DNA of 64,000 bases from Ostrinia nubilalis (Eukaryota > Arthropoda > Insecta > Lepidoptera > Crambidae), in NCBI RefSeq assembly GCF_963855985.1, contig NC_087110.1, positions 6,377,001-6,441,000 on the forward strand. The letters run 5' to 3'. The notes below the pieces were generated by a model. That model searched no databases. It saw only the letters and a program-made list of their open reading frames with translations, and was not told the origin of the DNA. Shown piece after piece: positions 1 through 13,100 of the stretch (the first letter of the stretch is position 1; each line of letters begins with the position of its first letter). Made by a program: the position numbers and the translations under genes.

Positions 1-50
1 TTAATTATACTTAATAATATTTTAAACTATTATGTTGCATTTTTTACTAT

Positions 51-167
51 AAAATTATCACTTCACGGGATTTATTGCAACAATATCTATTTTAACGGTA
101 AATAATATTTATATAGATATTTTATATAGATTTATTGTTGCAATAAATCCCGTGAAGTGATAATTTT
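51..167. repeat. Foldback MITE-like element in the heme oxygenase intron
   Basis: Two arms of about 40 bp (AAAATTATCACTTCACGGGA and its reverse complement near 148-167) flank a short AT-rich loop. It is a non-coding foldback element in the intron before the heme oxygenase exon. The rest of 168-389 is AT-rich intron with nothing recognised. Confidence 0.7.
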
Positions 168-389
168 AATTATACTTCTTAGATATTCATTCTAATGAAA
201 ATTCTGTCCAATGATTCTTTGATCAGAACCCATTTGTGTCACTCAGATGATCATTACAATAGTAGCAGATTATCCAAGATTATAATTAATAGTCCTTTAT
301 TCTATAATTAATGAAGAAGAAAAATCTCAAGAACTTGAGATAGTAATACATATTTTCAAAATAATAAATTGCAATGTATTTTATTTCAG

Positions 390-676
390 AAACATCTGAA
401 GAAGCTTACGTTGACAAAGTGACAGACTTCAGTGGTGTTGACATCGGCCAGCTAAAGAATGACTTCCGCACAGTCATGAATGAAATATCCGAGAAGATGT
501 CAGACGACGAGCAGCAAGCGTTCATCGATGAGAGCAACCAGGTGTTCCTCATGAATAACCTTATTGTCAACTCCGTTGCTGGCCAAAACCAAGTTATACG
601 CACAATGCTGTACAAAGCGTCCGTAGTTTTCTTAGTAGCCTTGGGTGCTGCCATAGCATATAAGATGCATAAGTAA
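390..676 (+). CDS. Ho: Heme oxygenase, last coding exon (C-terminal part)
   Basis: This is the terminal exon of a heme oxygenase, the enzyme that opens heme to biliverdin, CO and iron with electrons from cytochrome P450 reductase at the ER membrane. The acceptor is TTTATTTCAG ending at 389; the exon opens by finishing a split codon and runs about 95 codons to TAA. The segment IDESNQVFLMNN aligns in style with the conserved helix of animal heme oxygenases that carries EEAKTAFLLN, preceded by an FKQLY-like LKNDFR stretch. The last 20 or so residues (ASVVFLVALGAAIAY then KMHK) form a hydrophobic tail anchor, as expected for this ER enzyme. The proximal heme histidine would lie in upstream exons outside the window. 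The gene converges with the minus-strand lipid transfer protein gene. Family identity is by recall of conserved motifs, not by a search. Confidence 0.8.
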
Positions 677-884
677 AATGTTAATTTGTAGCTTATAGGT
701 TATATAAGTAGAATGTTAAATTTAAATGATTGTTAATTATTTTATTAGAATTGTGATATTATGTATTTGTTGTTTTCAAGACTGATTATAATTGAATTGC
801 ATTGATATTCGATTTTTTATTCAAAATTCCCAAAGTTTTTGTATGAATTAGGTAATGCATAAAAACTGGGACTACCACAGGAAA

Positions 885-890
885 AATAAA
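885..890 (+). terminator. Poly(A) signal of heme oxygenase
   Basis: AATAAA lies about 209 bases after the heme oxygenase stop codon in an AT-rich 3' UTR. It sits only about 36 bases from the opposing poly(A) signal of the minus-strand gene, so the two transcripts probably end in nearly the same place. Confidence 0.6.
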
Positions 891-925
891 GATCACAAAT
901 TCAATATAAAAATAAATTGATATAA

Positions 926-931
926 TTTATT
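926..931 (-). terminator. Poly(A) signal of the lipid transfer protein gene
   Basis: On the minus strand AATAAA (within GATAAATAAATTATA) lies about 116 bases beyond the stop codon of the last exon at 1047. Confidence 0.55.
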
Positions 932-979
932 TATCAAATTCAATCTTACATTACAAATGGCACTTATTTACAGCCTACA

Positions 980-1040
980 ATGTCACTAATATACTATCTA
1001 TGTATACAATATACTATCTATGTATACAATATACTATCTA
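980..1040. repeat. Short tandem repeat, about 20 bp x 3
   Basis: A unit containing ATACTATCTATGTATACA is repeated about three times in the 3' UTR of the minus-strand gene, directly beyond its stop codon. Confidence 0.75.
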
Positions 1041-1046
1041 CGCGTC

Positions 1047-1133
1047 TCAGCTTAGCGTCGGTAGAGTGGGGGGGTCCATCGCCAAGTCGATCAGCTCGTC
1101 GATGTCGTCCGTGTTCCAGAACGAAAGCTCCGC
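1047..1133 (-). CDS. LLTP last exon w41 (acidic C-terminal tail)
   Basis: Acceptor TTGTATTCCGCAG; 28 codons and TGA: AELSFWNTDDIDELIDLAMD then PPTLPTLS. The frame follows the phase 0 donor of w40 and shows strong G/C preference at third positions. The tail is acidic and would follow the cysteine-rich end of the vWA-like domain. It is separated from w40 by the 15.7 kb repeat-filled intron, so correct expression depends on splicing across the whole array. Confidence 0.82.
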   Translation of the reverse strand, partial: AELSFWNTDDIDELIDLAMDPPTLPTLS

Positions 1134-4100
1134 CTGCGGAATACAAGTAATTTATTAGCCATGTGTGGCGTAGAATAATAATTCGTACAGTCTCACAAAA
1201 GTATTTTTGTAGACGTACTGAGCGGGGGAAAACCCCCCTCGAAATTGTACCTCCCAATATCTTTAAATCCCGGCCTAACTCGCATGTCCCTTTCTTGGTT
1301 CAAATGCGTCCCCTTGGAGCCAGAATGCTCTCCTCGAACCAGAATACTCCCCCTTGGGCTAAGTCGCTCCTCCTTTCGAACGTTTCTCGAACCAGAATGC
1401 TCACAATTGGGCAACAGAATGCTCCCGATCGGACCAAAATGCTCCCCCTTGCGCCATAATGCTCCCCCTTGTGCCAGAATGCTCCCTGCTGTGTCAGAAT
1501 GCTCCCCCTAGTGTCAGAATACTCCCCTTCGTGCCAGAATGCTCCCTGTTGTGCCAGAATGCTCCCTGTTGTGCCAGAATGCTCCCCCTCGGCCCAGAAT
1601 ACTCTCCCTGTTGTGCCAGAATGCTCCCCCTCGGCCCAGAATACTCTCCCTCTCGTGCCAAAATGCTCCCCCTCGGCTCAGAATACTCTCCCTCTCGTGC
1701 CAGAATACTCCCCTTCGTGCCAGAACGTTGCCTGTCGTGCCAGAATACTCCCACTTTTGTGCCAGAATGCTACCTGTCGTGCCAGAATGTTCCTCGGTCG
1801 TGCCAGAATACTCGCCCTCGAGCCAGAATGCCTCCATTGTGCCAGAATGCTCCGTCGCGCGCCAGAATGTTCCTCTTCGTTCCAGAATGTTCCGCTGTCG
1901 TGTCAAAATACTCCCCCTCTCGCGTCAGAATGTCCTCCTCAGGCCAGAATGTCTTCCCCCAGACTTACCATCCTATGCGTATCCGCGCACGGCCTACAAT
2001 GTAGCCTGGCGTCTCTACACTCGCAGCGCGCGGGGCGGCAGGCGGCGGCCGTGAGGGCGGCGCGCGCCCGCGACTGTCGAGAAGCGCCGCGCCGTGCCGC
2101 GGGAGATAATACAGCTTCATTGACGTACCGAGGGAGACGGGAGAGCAGCTGTCTCCCTCCTGGACATTTTACGCCTCTGCATGCTACTTTAAAAACTGTC
2201 TAAGCTCCTTAATGCCCTCTGTTGGGACAGAATGCTCACTTCGGGCAAAAAAGCACCCTCTCTAGCCAGAATGACACCTTCAGGCCAGAATGCCCCCTTC
2301 CATCAGTACACCAAGTGGTTGGAACTTGTCTATTACCTACCTTAAGTGTCCAACCCCCCCTAGCTGCCTAGTGCTCTCAGTAAGACCAGAATACTCCCAC
2401 TTGGGCTAAAATACTCCCCCTCAGGCTAGAATACCCCTCCTTTCGTGCCAGAATGATCCCTGTCATGCCAGAATGCTCCTTGTCGTACCAGAATGCTCCT
2501 GTCGTGCCAGAATGTTCCTCTTTGTGCCAGAATGTCCCCCTTCGTGCCAGAATGTTCTCCTTCGAGCCAGAATGCGCCCTGTCATGCCAAAATGCTCCCC
2601 TTTGAGTCAAAACACTCCTTCTAGGACAAGAATACTCCCCCTTTGCGCCAAAATGCACTGGAAAGCTCGCTCTTACGCCAGAATGTTCTCTCTTGGGTTA
2701 GAGTAATGGCTGACTCGCCATCCTATGTGTATCCGCGCACGGCCTACAATGTAGCCTGGCGTCTCTACACTCGCAGCGCGCGGGGCGGCAGGCGGCGGCC
2801 GTGAGGGCGGCGCGCGCCCGCTACTGTCGAGAAGCGCCGCGCCGTGCCGCGGGAGATAATACAGCTGTCATTGACGTACCGAGGGAGATGGGAGAGCAGC
2901 TGTCTCTCTCCTGGAAATTTTGCGCTTCTGTGTACCTTAAGTGTCTTAAGCCCCCTAATGCCTTCTATTGCGCTAAAATGCTACCTGTCTGGCCAGAATA
3001 CTCCCCCTGTCGGGCCAGAATACTCCCTGTCGTCCAGGTAATAAAGCTACTTACATAGACGTACCGAGAGAGACAGGAGAGCAGCTGTCTCCCTCCTGGA
3101 AATTTTACGCCTCTGCATCCTACCTTAGAAGTGTCTAAGCCCCCCTCCTAGTGTCCTCACTTAGACCAGAATGCTTCCCACCTGTGCTAAAATACTCCCC
3201 CTCGGGCTAGATTACCCCTTTTCAGGTCAGAATGCTTCTCTTAGAATCAACACACTCCTCCTTGGCTCAGAACACTCCTCTTTGGGTCAGAACACTCCTC
3301 CTTGGGTCAGAACATTCCTCCTTGGGTCAAAACAGAACACTCCTTCTAGGAGCAGAATACTCCCCCACGCACCAAAATACTCCCCCACGCACCAAAACGC
3401 AGTAGAACGATCTCTCTTACGCCATAACGCTCGCTCTTGTTCTAGAATAATTACTGTTTAATAGTCTTACCATCCTATGCGTATCTGCACACGGTCTACA
3501 ATGTAGCCTTGCGTCTCTACACTCGCAGCGCGCGGGGCGGCAGGCGGCGGCCGTGAGGGCGGCGCGCGCCCGCTACTGTCGAGAAGCGCCGCGCCGTGCC
3601 GCGGGAGATATAAAGCTAGTGTCATAGACGTACCGAGGGAGATGGGAGAGCAGCTATCTCACTCCTGGAAATTGTACGCCTCTGCATCCTACCTTAAAAG
3701 TGTCTTAAGCCCCCAATAGCACTTGGGCTAAAATACTCCCCCTCGGGTTAGAATGCCCTTCTCGGGCTAGATTACCCCTTTTCGGGTCAGAATGCTCCCC
3801 TTTAAATCAAAACACTCATTGGGTCAGAAGTCACAACACTTCTTCTAGGACAAGAGTACTCCCTCTGGCACCAAAATGATCCCCCACACACCAAAACGCT
3901 CCCTCACGCACCAAAATGCTCCCCCACGCACCAAAATACTCCTCTTTGCACCAAAACGCAGTAGAATGTTCTCTCTTGGCCCATAATGCTCCAGAATGTT
4001 CTCTCTTGGGCTAGAATAATGGCTGTATTATCATCCTATCTTACCATCCTATGCGTATCTGCACACGGTCTACAATGTAGCCTTGCGTCTCTACACTCGC

Positions 4101-7100
4101 AGCGCGCGGGGCGGCAGGCGGCGGCCGTGAGGGCGGCGCGCGCCCGCTACTGTCGAGAAGCGCCGCGCCGTGCCGCGGGAGATATAAAGCTAGTGTCATT
4201 GACGTACCGAGGGAGACGGGAGAGCAGCTGTCTCTCTCCTGGACATTTTACGCCCCTGCATCCTACCTTAAAACTGTCTTGAGTGCCGTCAGTTAGACCA
4301 GACTGCTCCCACCTGAGCTTAAATACTCCACCTCGGGAAAGAATGCCCCCTCTCTTGCCAGAATGACTCCTTCAGGCCAGAATGCCCCCTTCCATCAGTA
4401 CACCAAGTGGGAGGGACTATTCTGTAACCTACTTTAGAAGTGTCTAAGCCCCCCCTAATGCCTTCTGTTGGGACAGAATGATCCCACCTGTGCTAAAATA
4501 CTCCCCCTCGGATTAGATTACCCCTTCTCGGGCCCGAATGCTCCCCTTTGAGTCAAAACACTCCTCCTTGGGTCAGAACAGAACACTCGTTCTAGGAGCA
4601 GAATACTCCCCCTTGCGCCAAAACGCAGTAGAACGCTCTTTCTTAATGCTCGCTCTCGTGCTAGAATGACGCCTGTATTATAGTCTCACCATCCTATGCG
4701 TGTCAGCGCACGGCCAACATTCGTGCCAGAATGCTCTCTGTCGTGCCAGAATGTTCCCATCTCGTGCCAGAATGCTCCTTTCGTGCCAAAATGCTCCATG
4801 TTTCTCCCGATCCTCTTTCTTACCATCCTATGCGTGTCGGCGCACGGCCTACAATGTAGTCTTGCGTCTCGACACTCGCAGCGCGCGGGGCGGCAGGCGG
4901 CGGCCGTGAGGGCGGCGCGCGCCCGCTACTGTCGAGAAGCGCCGCGCCGTGCCGCGGGAGATAATACAGCTAGTGTCATTGACGTACCGAGGGAGATGGG
5001 GGAGCAGCTATCTCACTCCTGGAAATTGTACGCCTCTAAATCCTACCTTAGAAGTGTCTAAGCCCCCCTCCTAGTGTCCGCAGTTAGACCAGAATGCTTC
5101 CCACCTGTGCTAAAATAAAATCTTTTTCCATCACTAATCTTCATGCTGTCCTCGTTTCTGAGAGCTGGCTCAAACCTTGCCTCGACTCCGCGGCCTACGC
5201 TCTTCCTGGTTTCATTCTTATAAGGAATGACCGCACTGGTAAAGGTGGTGGCGGTGTTGCTATCTACCTTCGTAGTGACATCCCATATAGGGTGCTGTGT
5301 ATGTCACCGTCTCCCTATAGTGCGACGGGCGAGTTTATTTTCATCGAAGTAAACGTGAAGGGCGTCAAGGCTGTCCTTGGGGTGGTGTACTGCCCCCCTG
5401 GGGTGGACTACCTCCCCGAGCTCGAGTCTGCTTTAGAACCGATTTCCGCGGATTACATGCATCACTTAATTATGGGCGACTTCAATACCAATCTTCTTGT
5501 AAATTCCTCTTCTTCTACCAAACTTACCTCATTGGTCACTTCCTTGAATCTCTCTATCCTTCCGTTACAAGCCACCCACCACAATATTGATTCCCCTGAC
5601 ACCTTACTCGACCTTGTAATCACATCCGCACCTGACAGTATTATTGCGTATGGCCAGTGTCCTGCACCAGGTTTCTCACGACACGATCTTGTTTACGCGA
5701 GCTACAGGCTACACACTAGCAAACAGAAACCAGAGACCGTGCTTATGCGTAGTATGTCTAAGGTGGATGCAGACGCCATTAGGCGCGATGCAGCCTCACT
5801 CGACTGGGATCCAGTTGTGTCTGCAACAACTATCGATGACAAGGTCGCCGTCTTCAACTCCAATCTACTAACCCTCTACGACGTGCACGCGCCTCTGCGG
5901 CTTGTGAAACTTAAACGTCCTCCTGCACCATGGATCTCGAAGGGTGTGCGTATGGCGATGACTCGTCGAGACAGGGCCTTCCACATCTACAAACGTGACC
6001 GCTCTGATATCAACTGGAGCAAATACAAAACGGCTAGAAACCGCTGCAATCAAGTGGTGAGATCTGCCAAACGTCGTCACATCCATGACAACATTATCGA
6101 TGCCTCTTCAGCTGATGTATGGAAGTTTCTCAAAACACTGGGTATCGGTAAAAATCCTACAAAGCTCACCCACTCTTCTTTCTCTGGCGATGACCTCAAT
6201 ACTCATTTTTCCTCTGCTTCCATACTGGATCCACTCATTAGATCACAAACCATCTCTGAGGTAACTTCCACAGCTCTTTTGGTTCCAGAAGTATTTGTTT
6301 TCTCTGCGGTGTCTGGTGATGGGGTCAGGAAAATTATCCACTCCATAAAATCCAAAGCGGTTGGCGTCGATGACATCAGCCGTACCATGATCATTATACT
6401 CCTTGAATTCCTACTTCCTTTCATTACTCACATTATAAATTTTTCCCTATCCTCTGGCACATTTCCTCGTATCTGGTGCAAAGCTTTTGTCACCCCTCTT
6501 CCCAAAATTCCAAATCCTGCCACATTAAATAACTTTAGGCCCATATCAATACTACCTTTCCTTTCCAAAACCCTGGAGGCAGTTGTTCATTCTCAGCTGT
6601 CTAGTCTCATTTTCACCAATAACCTTCTGAGTCCTTTCCAATCCGGTTTCCGTCCGGGTCACAGCACCAGCACCGCATTACTCAAAGTAACGGAAGACAT
6701 CAGGATGGGAATGGAGCATGGCCAACTTACCTTACTGGTGCTTATCGATTTTTCCAACGCCTTCAACACAGTTGATCATGAAGTCCTCCTATCGATGCTA
6801 TCCCGTTACAATTTGTCACCGGTTGTTATGGATTGGTTCGCCTCTTACCTCTGCGGGCGCCAACAGGCGGTACGCATTGATAAAACTGTTTCCCACTGGC
6901 GTGACCTTCTGACCGGTGTCCCGCAGGGTGGCATACTTTCACCTTTACTTTTCTCTATTTTTATTAACTCTATTACCCACAATATTGGCTCATCTCACCA
7001 TCTTTACGCCGACGACCTTCAATTGTACCGACATTGTCACCATGATGAAATTGATCAAGCAGTACAGTACATAAATGACGATCTGGAACATATCAGAAAA

Positions 7101-10100
7101 TGGTCGAGTCGTTACGGGGTTGCTGTAAATCCCAACAAATGCCAGGCAATAATTGTGGGTAGCCAGCGTCAACTTCGCCGCTTAAATATGGATGATGTCA
7201 CCTCTGTCAATTTTGATGGGGTTGATATCCCATACTGCTCGTCCGTCAAAAATCTCGGTCTTTATCTAGATTCTAGCCTCAGCTGGACAACTCAAGTATC
7301 TGAGATAAGTCGGAGGGTCATCGCCACATTGCGTTCCCTTTGCAGACTGAAATACTTCCTTCCAATTAAGACCAAAATCTCCCTTGTCCATACCCTTATT
7401 CTTCCGGTCATAGATTATGCTGATGTATGTTATCCTGACCTAAACCAAATTCATGTCAATAAGCTAGACCGGCTCCTCAACAACTGTATCCGGTTTATAT
7501 TCTGCTTGCGCAAATATGACCACATTTCATCATTCCGGTCTAAGCTTCAATGGTTACCTATACCTTTTCGACGAAAAGTCAGAATCCTTCTAACACTTTT
7601 TTCAATCTTAAATAATCCAAATTCTCCTTCTTACCTAAAATCCCAATATACGCTCCTCAGTTCGACTCACTCTCGTCAACTACGTTCCTCTAATACGCTT
7701 CTTCTTTCCACTCCTTCTCATCGTACTGGTTTTCTTTCCAACTCTTTTCTTCTACATTCCATTCGTCTTTGGAACGGTCTCCCTGAAAACGTCAGGCAGG
7801 CTCCCAGCAAGTCCACCTTTAAATTCCATGTGCGCAAACATTATCTCGCTGGTGTTTCATCTTCATAATTTCTGTTCAACCTCCTTTTTTTTCCCATTTT
7901 TTTTCCCTTCTCTCTTTTTTTTTGTCTCCCTTTGTCATCCATCCTATTATTATATATGTATGTGTCTATGTATGTATTCATATGTTATTTATGTAATTAT
8001 ATTTCTTCTAAATTCGTAATTATTCTATACCGCCTACTTTATTTTCAGTTTGGCCCTAAGGTTGACTGGCAGAAAATGTCCGAAAGGCATTAAGTCCGCC
8101 TTATGTACACCGTTCTATGTGCATATAAGTTTTAAATAAATAAATAAAATACTCCCCCTCGGGTTAGAATGCCCGTCTCGGGCTAGATTACCCCTTTTCA
8201 GGTCAGAATGCTCCCCTTTAAATCAAAACACTCCTTGGGTCAGAAGTCAGAACACTTCTTCTAGGACAAGAGTACTCCCTCTGGCGCCAAAATGCTCCCC
8301 CACGCGCCAAAATGCTCCCCCACACACCAAAACGCTCCCCCACGCACCAAAATGCTCCCACCACGCACCAAAATACTCCTCTTTGCACCAAAACGCAGTA
8401 GAATGTTCTCTCTTGGCCCATAATGCTCGCTCTCGTGCTAGAATAATGACCGTATTATATTCTCACCATCCTATGCGTGTCGGCGCACGGCCTACAATGT
8501 AGCCTGGCGTCTCTACACTCGCAGCGCGCGGGGCGGCAGGCGGCGGCCGTGAGGGCGGCGCGCGCCCGCTACTGTCGAGAAGCGCCGCGCCGTGCCGCGG
8601 GAGATATAAAGCTAGTGTCATAGACGTACCGAGGGAGATGGGAGAGCAGCTATCTCACTCCTGGAAATTGTACGCCTCTGCATCCTACCTTAAAAGTGTC
8701 TTAAGCCCCCAATAGCACTTGGGCTAAAATACTCCCCCTCGGGTTAGAATGCCCTTCTCGGGCTAGATTACCCCTTTTCGGGTCAGAATGCTCCCCTTTA
8801 AATCAAAACACTCATTGGGTCAGAAGTCACAACACTTCTTCTAGGACAAGAGTACTCCCTCTGGCACCAAAATGATCCCCCACACACCAAAACGCTCCCT
8901 CACGCACCAAAATGCTCCCCCACGCACCAAAATACTCCTCTTTGCACCAAAACGCAGTAGAATGTTCTCTCTTGGCCCATAATGCTCCAGAATGTTCTCT
9001 CTTGGGCTAGAATAATGGCTGTATTATCATCCTATCTTACCATCCTATGCGTATCTGCACACGGTCTACAATGTAGCCTTGCGTCTCTACACTCGCAGCG
9101 CGCGGGGCGGCAGGCGGCGGCCGTGAGGGCGGCGCGCGCCCGCTACTGTCGAGAAGCGCCGCGCCGTGCCGCGGGAGATATAAAGCTAGTGTCATTGACG
9201 TACCGAGGGAGACGGGAGAGCAGCTGTCTCTCTCCTGGACATTTTACGCCCCTGCATCCTACCTTAAAACTGTCTTGAGTGCCGTCAGTTAGACCAGACT
9301 GCTCCCACCTGAGCTTAAATACTCCACCTCGGGAAAGAATGCCCCCTCTCTTGCCAGAATGACTCCTTCAGGCCAGAATGCCCCCTTCCATCAGTACACC
9401 AAGTGGGAGGGACTATTCTGTAACCTACTTTAGAAGTGTCTAAGCCCCCCCTAATGCCTTCTGTTGGGACAGAATGATCCCACCTGTGCTAAAATACTCC
9501 CCCTCGGATTAGATTACCCCTTCTCGGGCCCGAATGCTCCCCTTTGAGTCAAAACACTCCTCCTTGGGTCAGAACAGAACACTCGTTCTAGGAGCAGAAT
9601 ACTCCCCCTTGCGCCAAAACGCAGTAGAACGCTCTTTCTTAATGCTCGCTCTCGTGCTAGAATGACGCCTGTATTATAGTCTCACCATCCTATGCGTGTC
9701 AGCGCACGGCCAACATTCGTGCCAGAATGCTCTCTGTCGTGCCAGAATGTTCCCATCTCGTGCCAGAATGCTCCTTTCGTGCCAAAATGCTCCATGTTTC
9801 TCCCGATCCTCTTTCTTACCATCCTATGCGTGTCGGCGCACGGCCTACAATGTAGTCTTGCGTCTCGACACTCGCAGCGCGCGGGGCGGCAGGCGGCGGC
9901 CGTGAGGGCGGCGCGCGCCCGCTACTGTCGAGAAGCGCCGCGCCGTGCCGCGGGAGATAATACAGCTAGTGTCATTGACGTACCGAGGGAGATGGGGGAG
10001 CAGCTATCTCACTCCTGGAAATTGTACGCCTCTAAATCCTACCTTAGAAGTGTCTAAGCCCCCCTCCTAGTGTCCGCAGTTAGACCAGAATGCTTCCCAC

Positions 10101-13100
10101 CTGTGCTAAAATACTCCCCCTCGGGTTAGAATGCCCGTCTCGGGCTAGATTACCCCTTTTCAGGTCAGAATGCTCCCCTTTAAATCAAAACACTCCTTGG
10201 GTCAGAAGTCAGAACACTTCTTCTAGGACAAGAGTACTCCCTCTGGCGCCAAAATGCTCCCCCACGCGCCAAAATGCTCCCCCACACACCAAAACGCTCC
10301 CCCACGCACCAAAATGCTCCCACCACGCACCAAAATACTCCTCTTTGCACCAAAACGCAGTAGAATGTTCTCTCTTGGCCCATAATGCTCGCTCTCGTGC
10401 TAGAATAATGACCGTATTATATTCTCACCATCCTATGCGTGTCGGCGCACGGCCTACAATGTAGCCTGGCGTCTCTACACTCGCAGCGCGCGGGGCGGCA
10501 GGCGGCGGCCGTGAGGGCGGCGCGCGCCCGCTACTGTCGAGAAGCGCCGCGCCGTGCCGCGGGAGATATAAAGCTAGTGTCATAGACGTACCGAGGGAGA
10601 TGGGAGAGCAGCTATCTCACTCCTGGAAATTGTACGCCTCTGCATCCTACCTTAAAAGTGTCTTAAGCCCCCAATAGCACTTGGGCTAAAATACTCCCCC
10701 TCGGGTTAGAATGCCCTTCTCGGGCTAGATTACCCCTTTTCGGGTCAGAATGCTCCCCTTTAAATCAAAACACTCATTGGGTCAGAAGTCACAACACTTC
10801 TTCTAGGACAAGAGTACTCCCTCTGGCACCAAAATGATCCCCCACACACCAAAACGCTCCCTCACGCACCAAAATGCTCCCCCACGCACCAAAATACTCC
10901 TCTTTGCACCAAAACGCAGTAGAATGTTCTCTCTTGGCCCATAATGCTCCAGAATGTTCTCTCTTGGGCTAGAATAATGGCTGTATTATCATCCTATCTT
11001 ACCATCCTATGCGTATCTGCACACGGTCTACAATGTAGCCTTGCGTCTCTACACTCGCAGCGCGCGGGGCGGCAGGCGGCGGCCGTGAGGGCGGCGCGCG
11101 CCCGCTACTGTCGAGAAGCGCCGCGCCGTGCCGCGGGAGATATAAAGCTAGTGTCATTGACGTACCGAGGGAGACGGGAGAGCAGCTGTCTCTCTCCTGG
11201 ACATTTTACGCCCCTGCATCCTACCTTAAAACTGTCTTGAGTGCCGTCAGTTAGACCAGACTGCTCCCACCTGAGCTTAAATACTCCACCTCGGGAAAGA
11301 ATGCCCCCTCTCTTGCCAGAATGACTCCTTCAGGCCAGAATGCCCCCTTCCATCAGTACACCAAGTGGGAGGGACTATTCTGTAACCTACTTTAGAAGTG
11401 TCTAAGCCCCCCCTAATGCCTTCTGTTGGGACAGAATGATCCCACCTGTGCTAAAATACTCCCCCTCGGATTAGATTACCCCTTCTCGGGCCCGAATGCT
11501 CCCCTTTGAGTCAAAACACTCCTCCTTGGGTCAGAACAGAACACTCGTTCTAGGAGCAGAATACTCCCCCTTGCGCCAAAACGCAGTAGAACGCTCTTTC
11601 TTAATGCTCGCTCTCGTGCTAGAATGACGCCTGTATTATAGTCTCACCATCCTATGCGTGTCAGCGCACGGCCAACATTCGTGCCAGAATGCTCTCTGTC
11701 GTGCCAGAATGTTCCCATCTCGTGCCAGAATGCTCCTTTCGTGCCAAAATGCTCCATGTTTCTCCCGATCCTCTTTCTTACCATCCTATGCGTGTCGGCG
11801 CACGGCCTACAATGTAGTCTTGCGTCTCGACACTCGCAGCGCGCGGGGCGGCAGGCGGCGGCCGTGAGGGCGGCGCGCGCCCGCTACTGTCGAGAAGCGC
11901 CGCGCCGTGCCGCGGGAGATAATACAGCTAGTGTCATTGACGTACCGAGGGAGATGGGGGAGCAGCTATCTCACTCCTGGAAATTGTACGCCTCTAAATC
12001 CTACCTTAGAAGTGTCTAAGCCCCCCTCCTAGTGTCCGCAGTTAGACCAGAATGCTTCCCACCTGTGCTAAAATACTCCCCCTCGGGTTAGAATGCCCGT
12101 CTCGGGCTAGATTACCCCTTTTCAGGTCAGAATGCTCCCCTTTAAATCAAAACACTCCTTGGGTCAGAAGTCAGAACACTTCTTCTAGGACAAGAGTACT
12201 CCCTCTGGCGCCAAAATGCTCCCCCACGCGCCAAAATGCTCCCCCACACACCAAAACGCTCCCCCACGCACCAAAATGCTCCCACCACGCACCAAAATAC
12301 TCCTCTTTGCACCAAAACGCAGTAGAATGTTCTCTCTTGGCCCATAATGCTCGCTCTCGTGCTAGAATAATGACCGTATTATATTCTCACCATCCTATGC
12401 GTGTCGGCGCACGGCCTACAATGTAGCCTGGCGTCTCTACACTCGCAGCGCGCGGGGCGGCAGGCGGCGGCCGTGAGGGCGGCGCGCGCCCGCTACTGTC
12501 GAGAAGCGCCGCGCCGTGCCGCGGGAGATATAAAGCTAGTGTCATAGACGTACCGAGGGAGATGGGAGAGCAGCTATCTCACTCCTGGAAATTGTACGCC
12601 TCTGCATCCTACCTTAAAAGTGTCTTAAGCCCCCAATAGCACTTGGGCTAAAATACTCCCCCTCGGGTTAGAATGCCCTTCTCGGGCTAGATTACCCCTT
12701 TTCGGGTCAGAATGCTCCCCTTTAAATCAAAACACTCATTGGGTCAGAAGTCACAACACTTCTTCTAGGACAAGAGTACTCCCTCTGGCACCAAAATGAT
12801 CCCCCACACACCAAAACGCTCCCTCACGCACCAAAATGCTCCCCCACGCACCAAAATACTCCTCTTTGCACCAAAACGCAGTAGAATGTTCTCTCTTGGC
12901 CCATAATGCTCCAGAATGTTCTCTCTTGGGCTAGAATAATGGCTGTATTATCATCCTATCTTACCATCCTATGCGTATCTGCACACGGTCTACAATGTAG
13001 CCTTGCGTCTCTACACTCGCAGCGCGCGGGGCGGCAGGCGGCGGCCGTGAGGGCGGCGCGCGCCCGCTACTGTCGAGAAGCGCCGCGCCGTGCCGCGGGA

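Noticed and set aside
1018..1257. Alternative frame of the last exon (GGAFVLEHGRHRRADRL)
   Set aside because: It would need a phase 1 donor before it. Exon w40 supplies phase 0, which gives the acidic frame with clear third-position G/C preference.
1459..2203. Long overlapping frames on both strands giving repetitive proteins rich in CQNAP, ARMLP, SILARRG
   Set aside because: They arise from a 19-23 bp minisatellite without internal stops in several frames; there is no start context, no splice logic and no stable composition between frames.
3605..3625. TATA-box promoter in the GC-rich modules (GAGATATAAAGC)
   Set aside because: The motif is absent from half of the modules (GAGATAATACAGC instead), and the modules are exon copies on the opposite strand; no transcript evidence.
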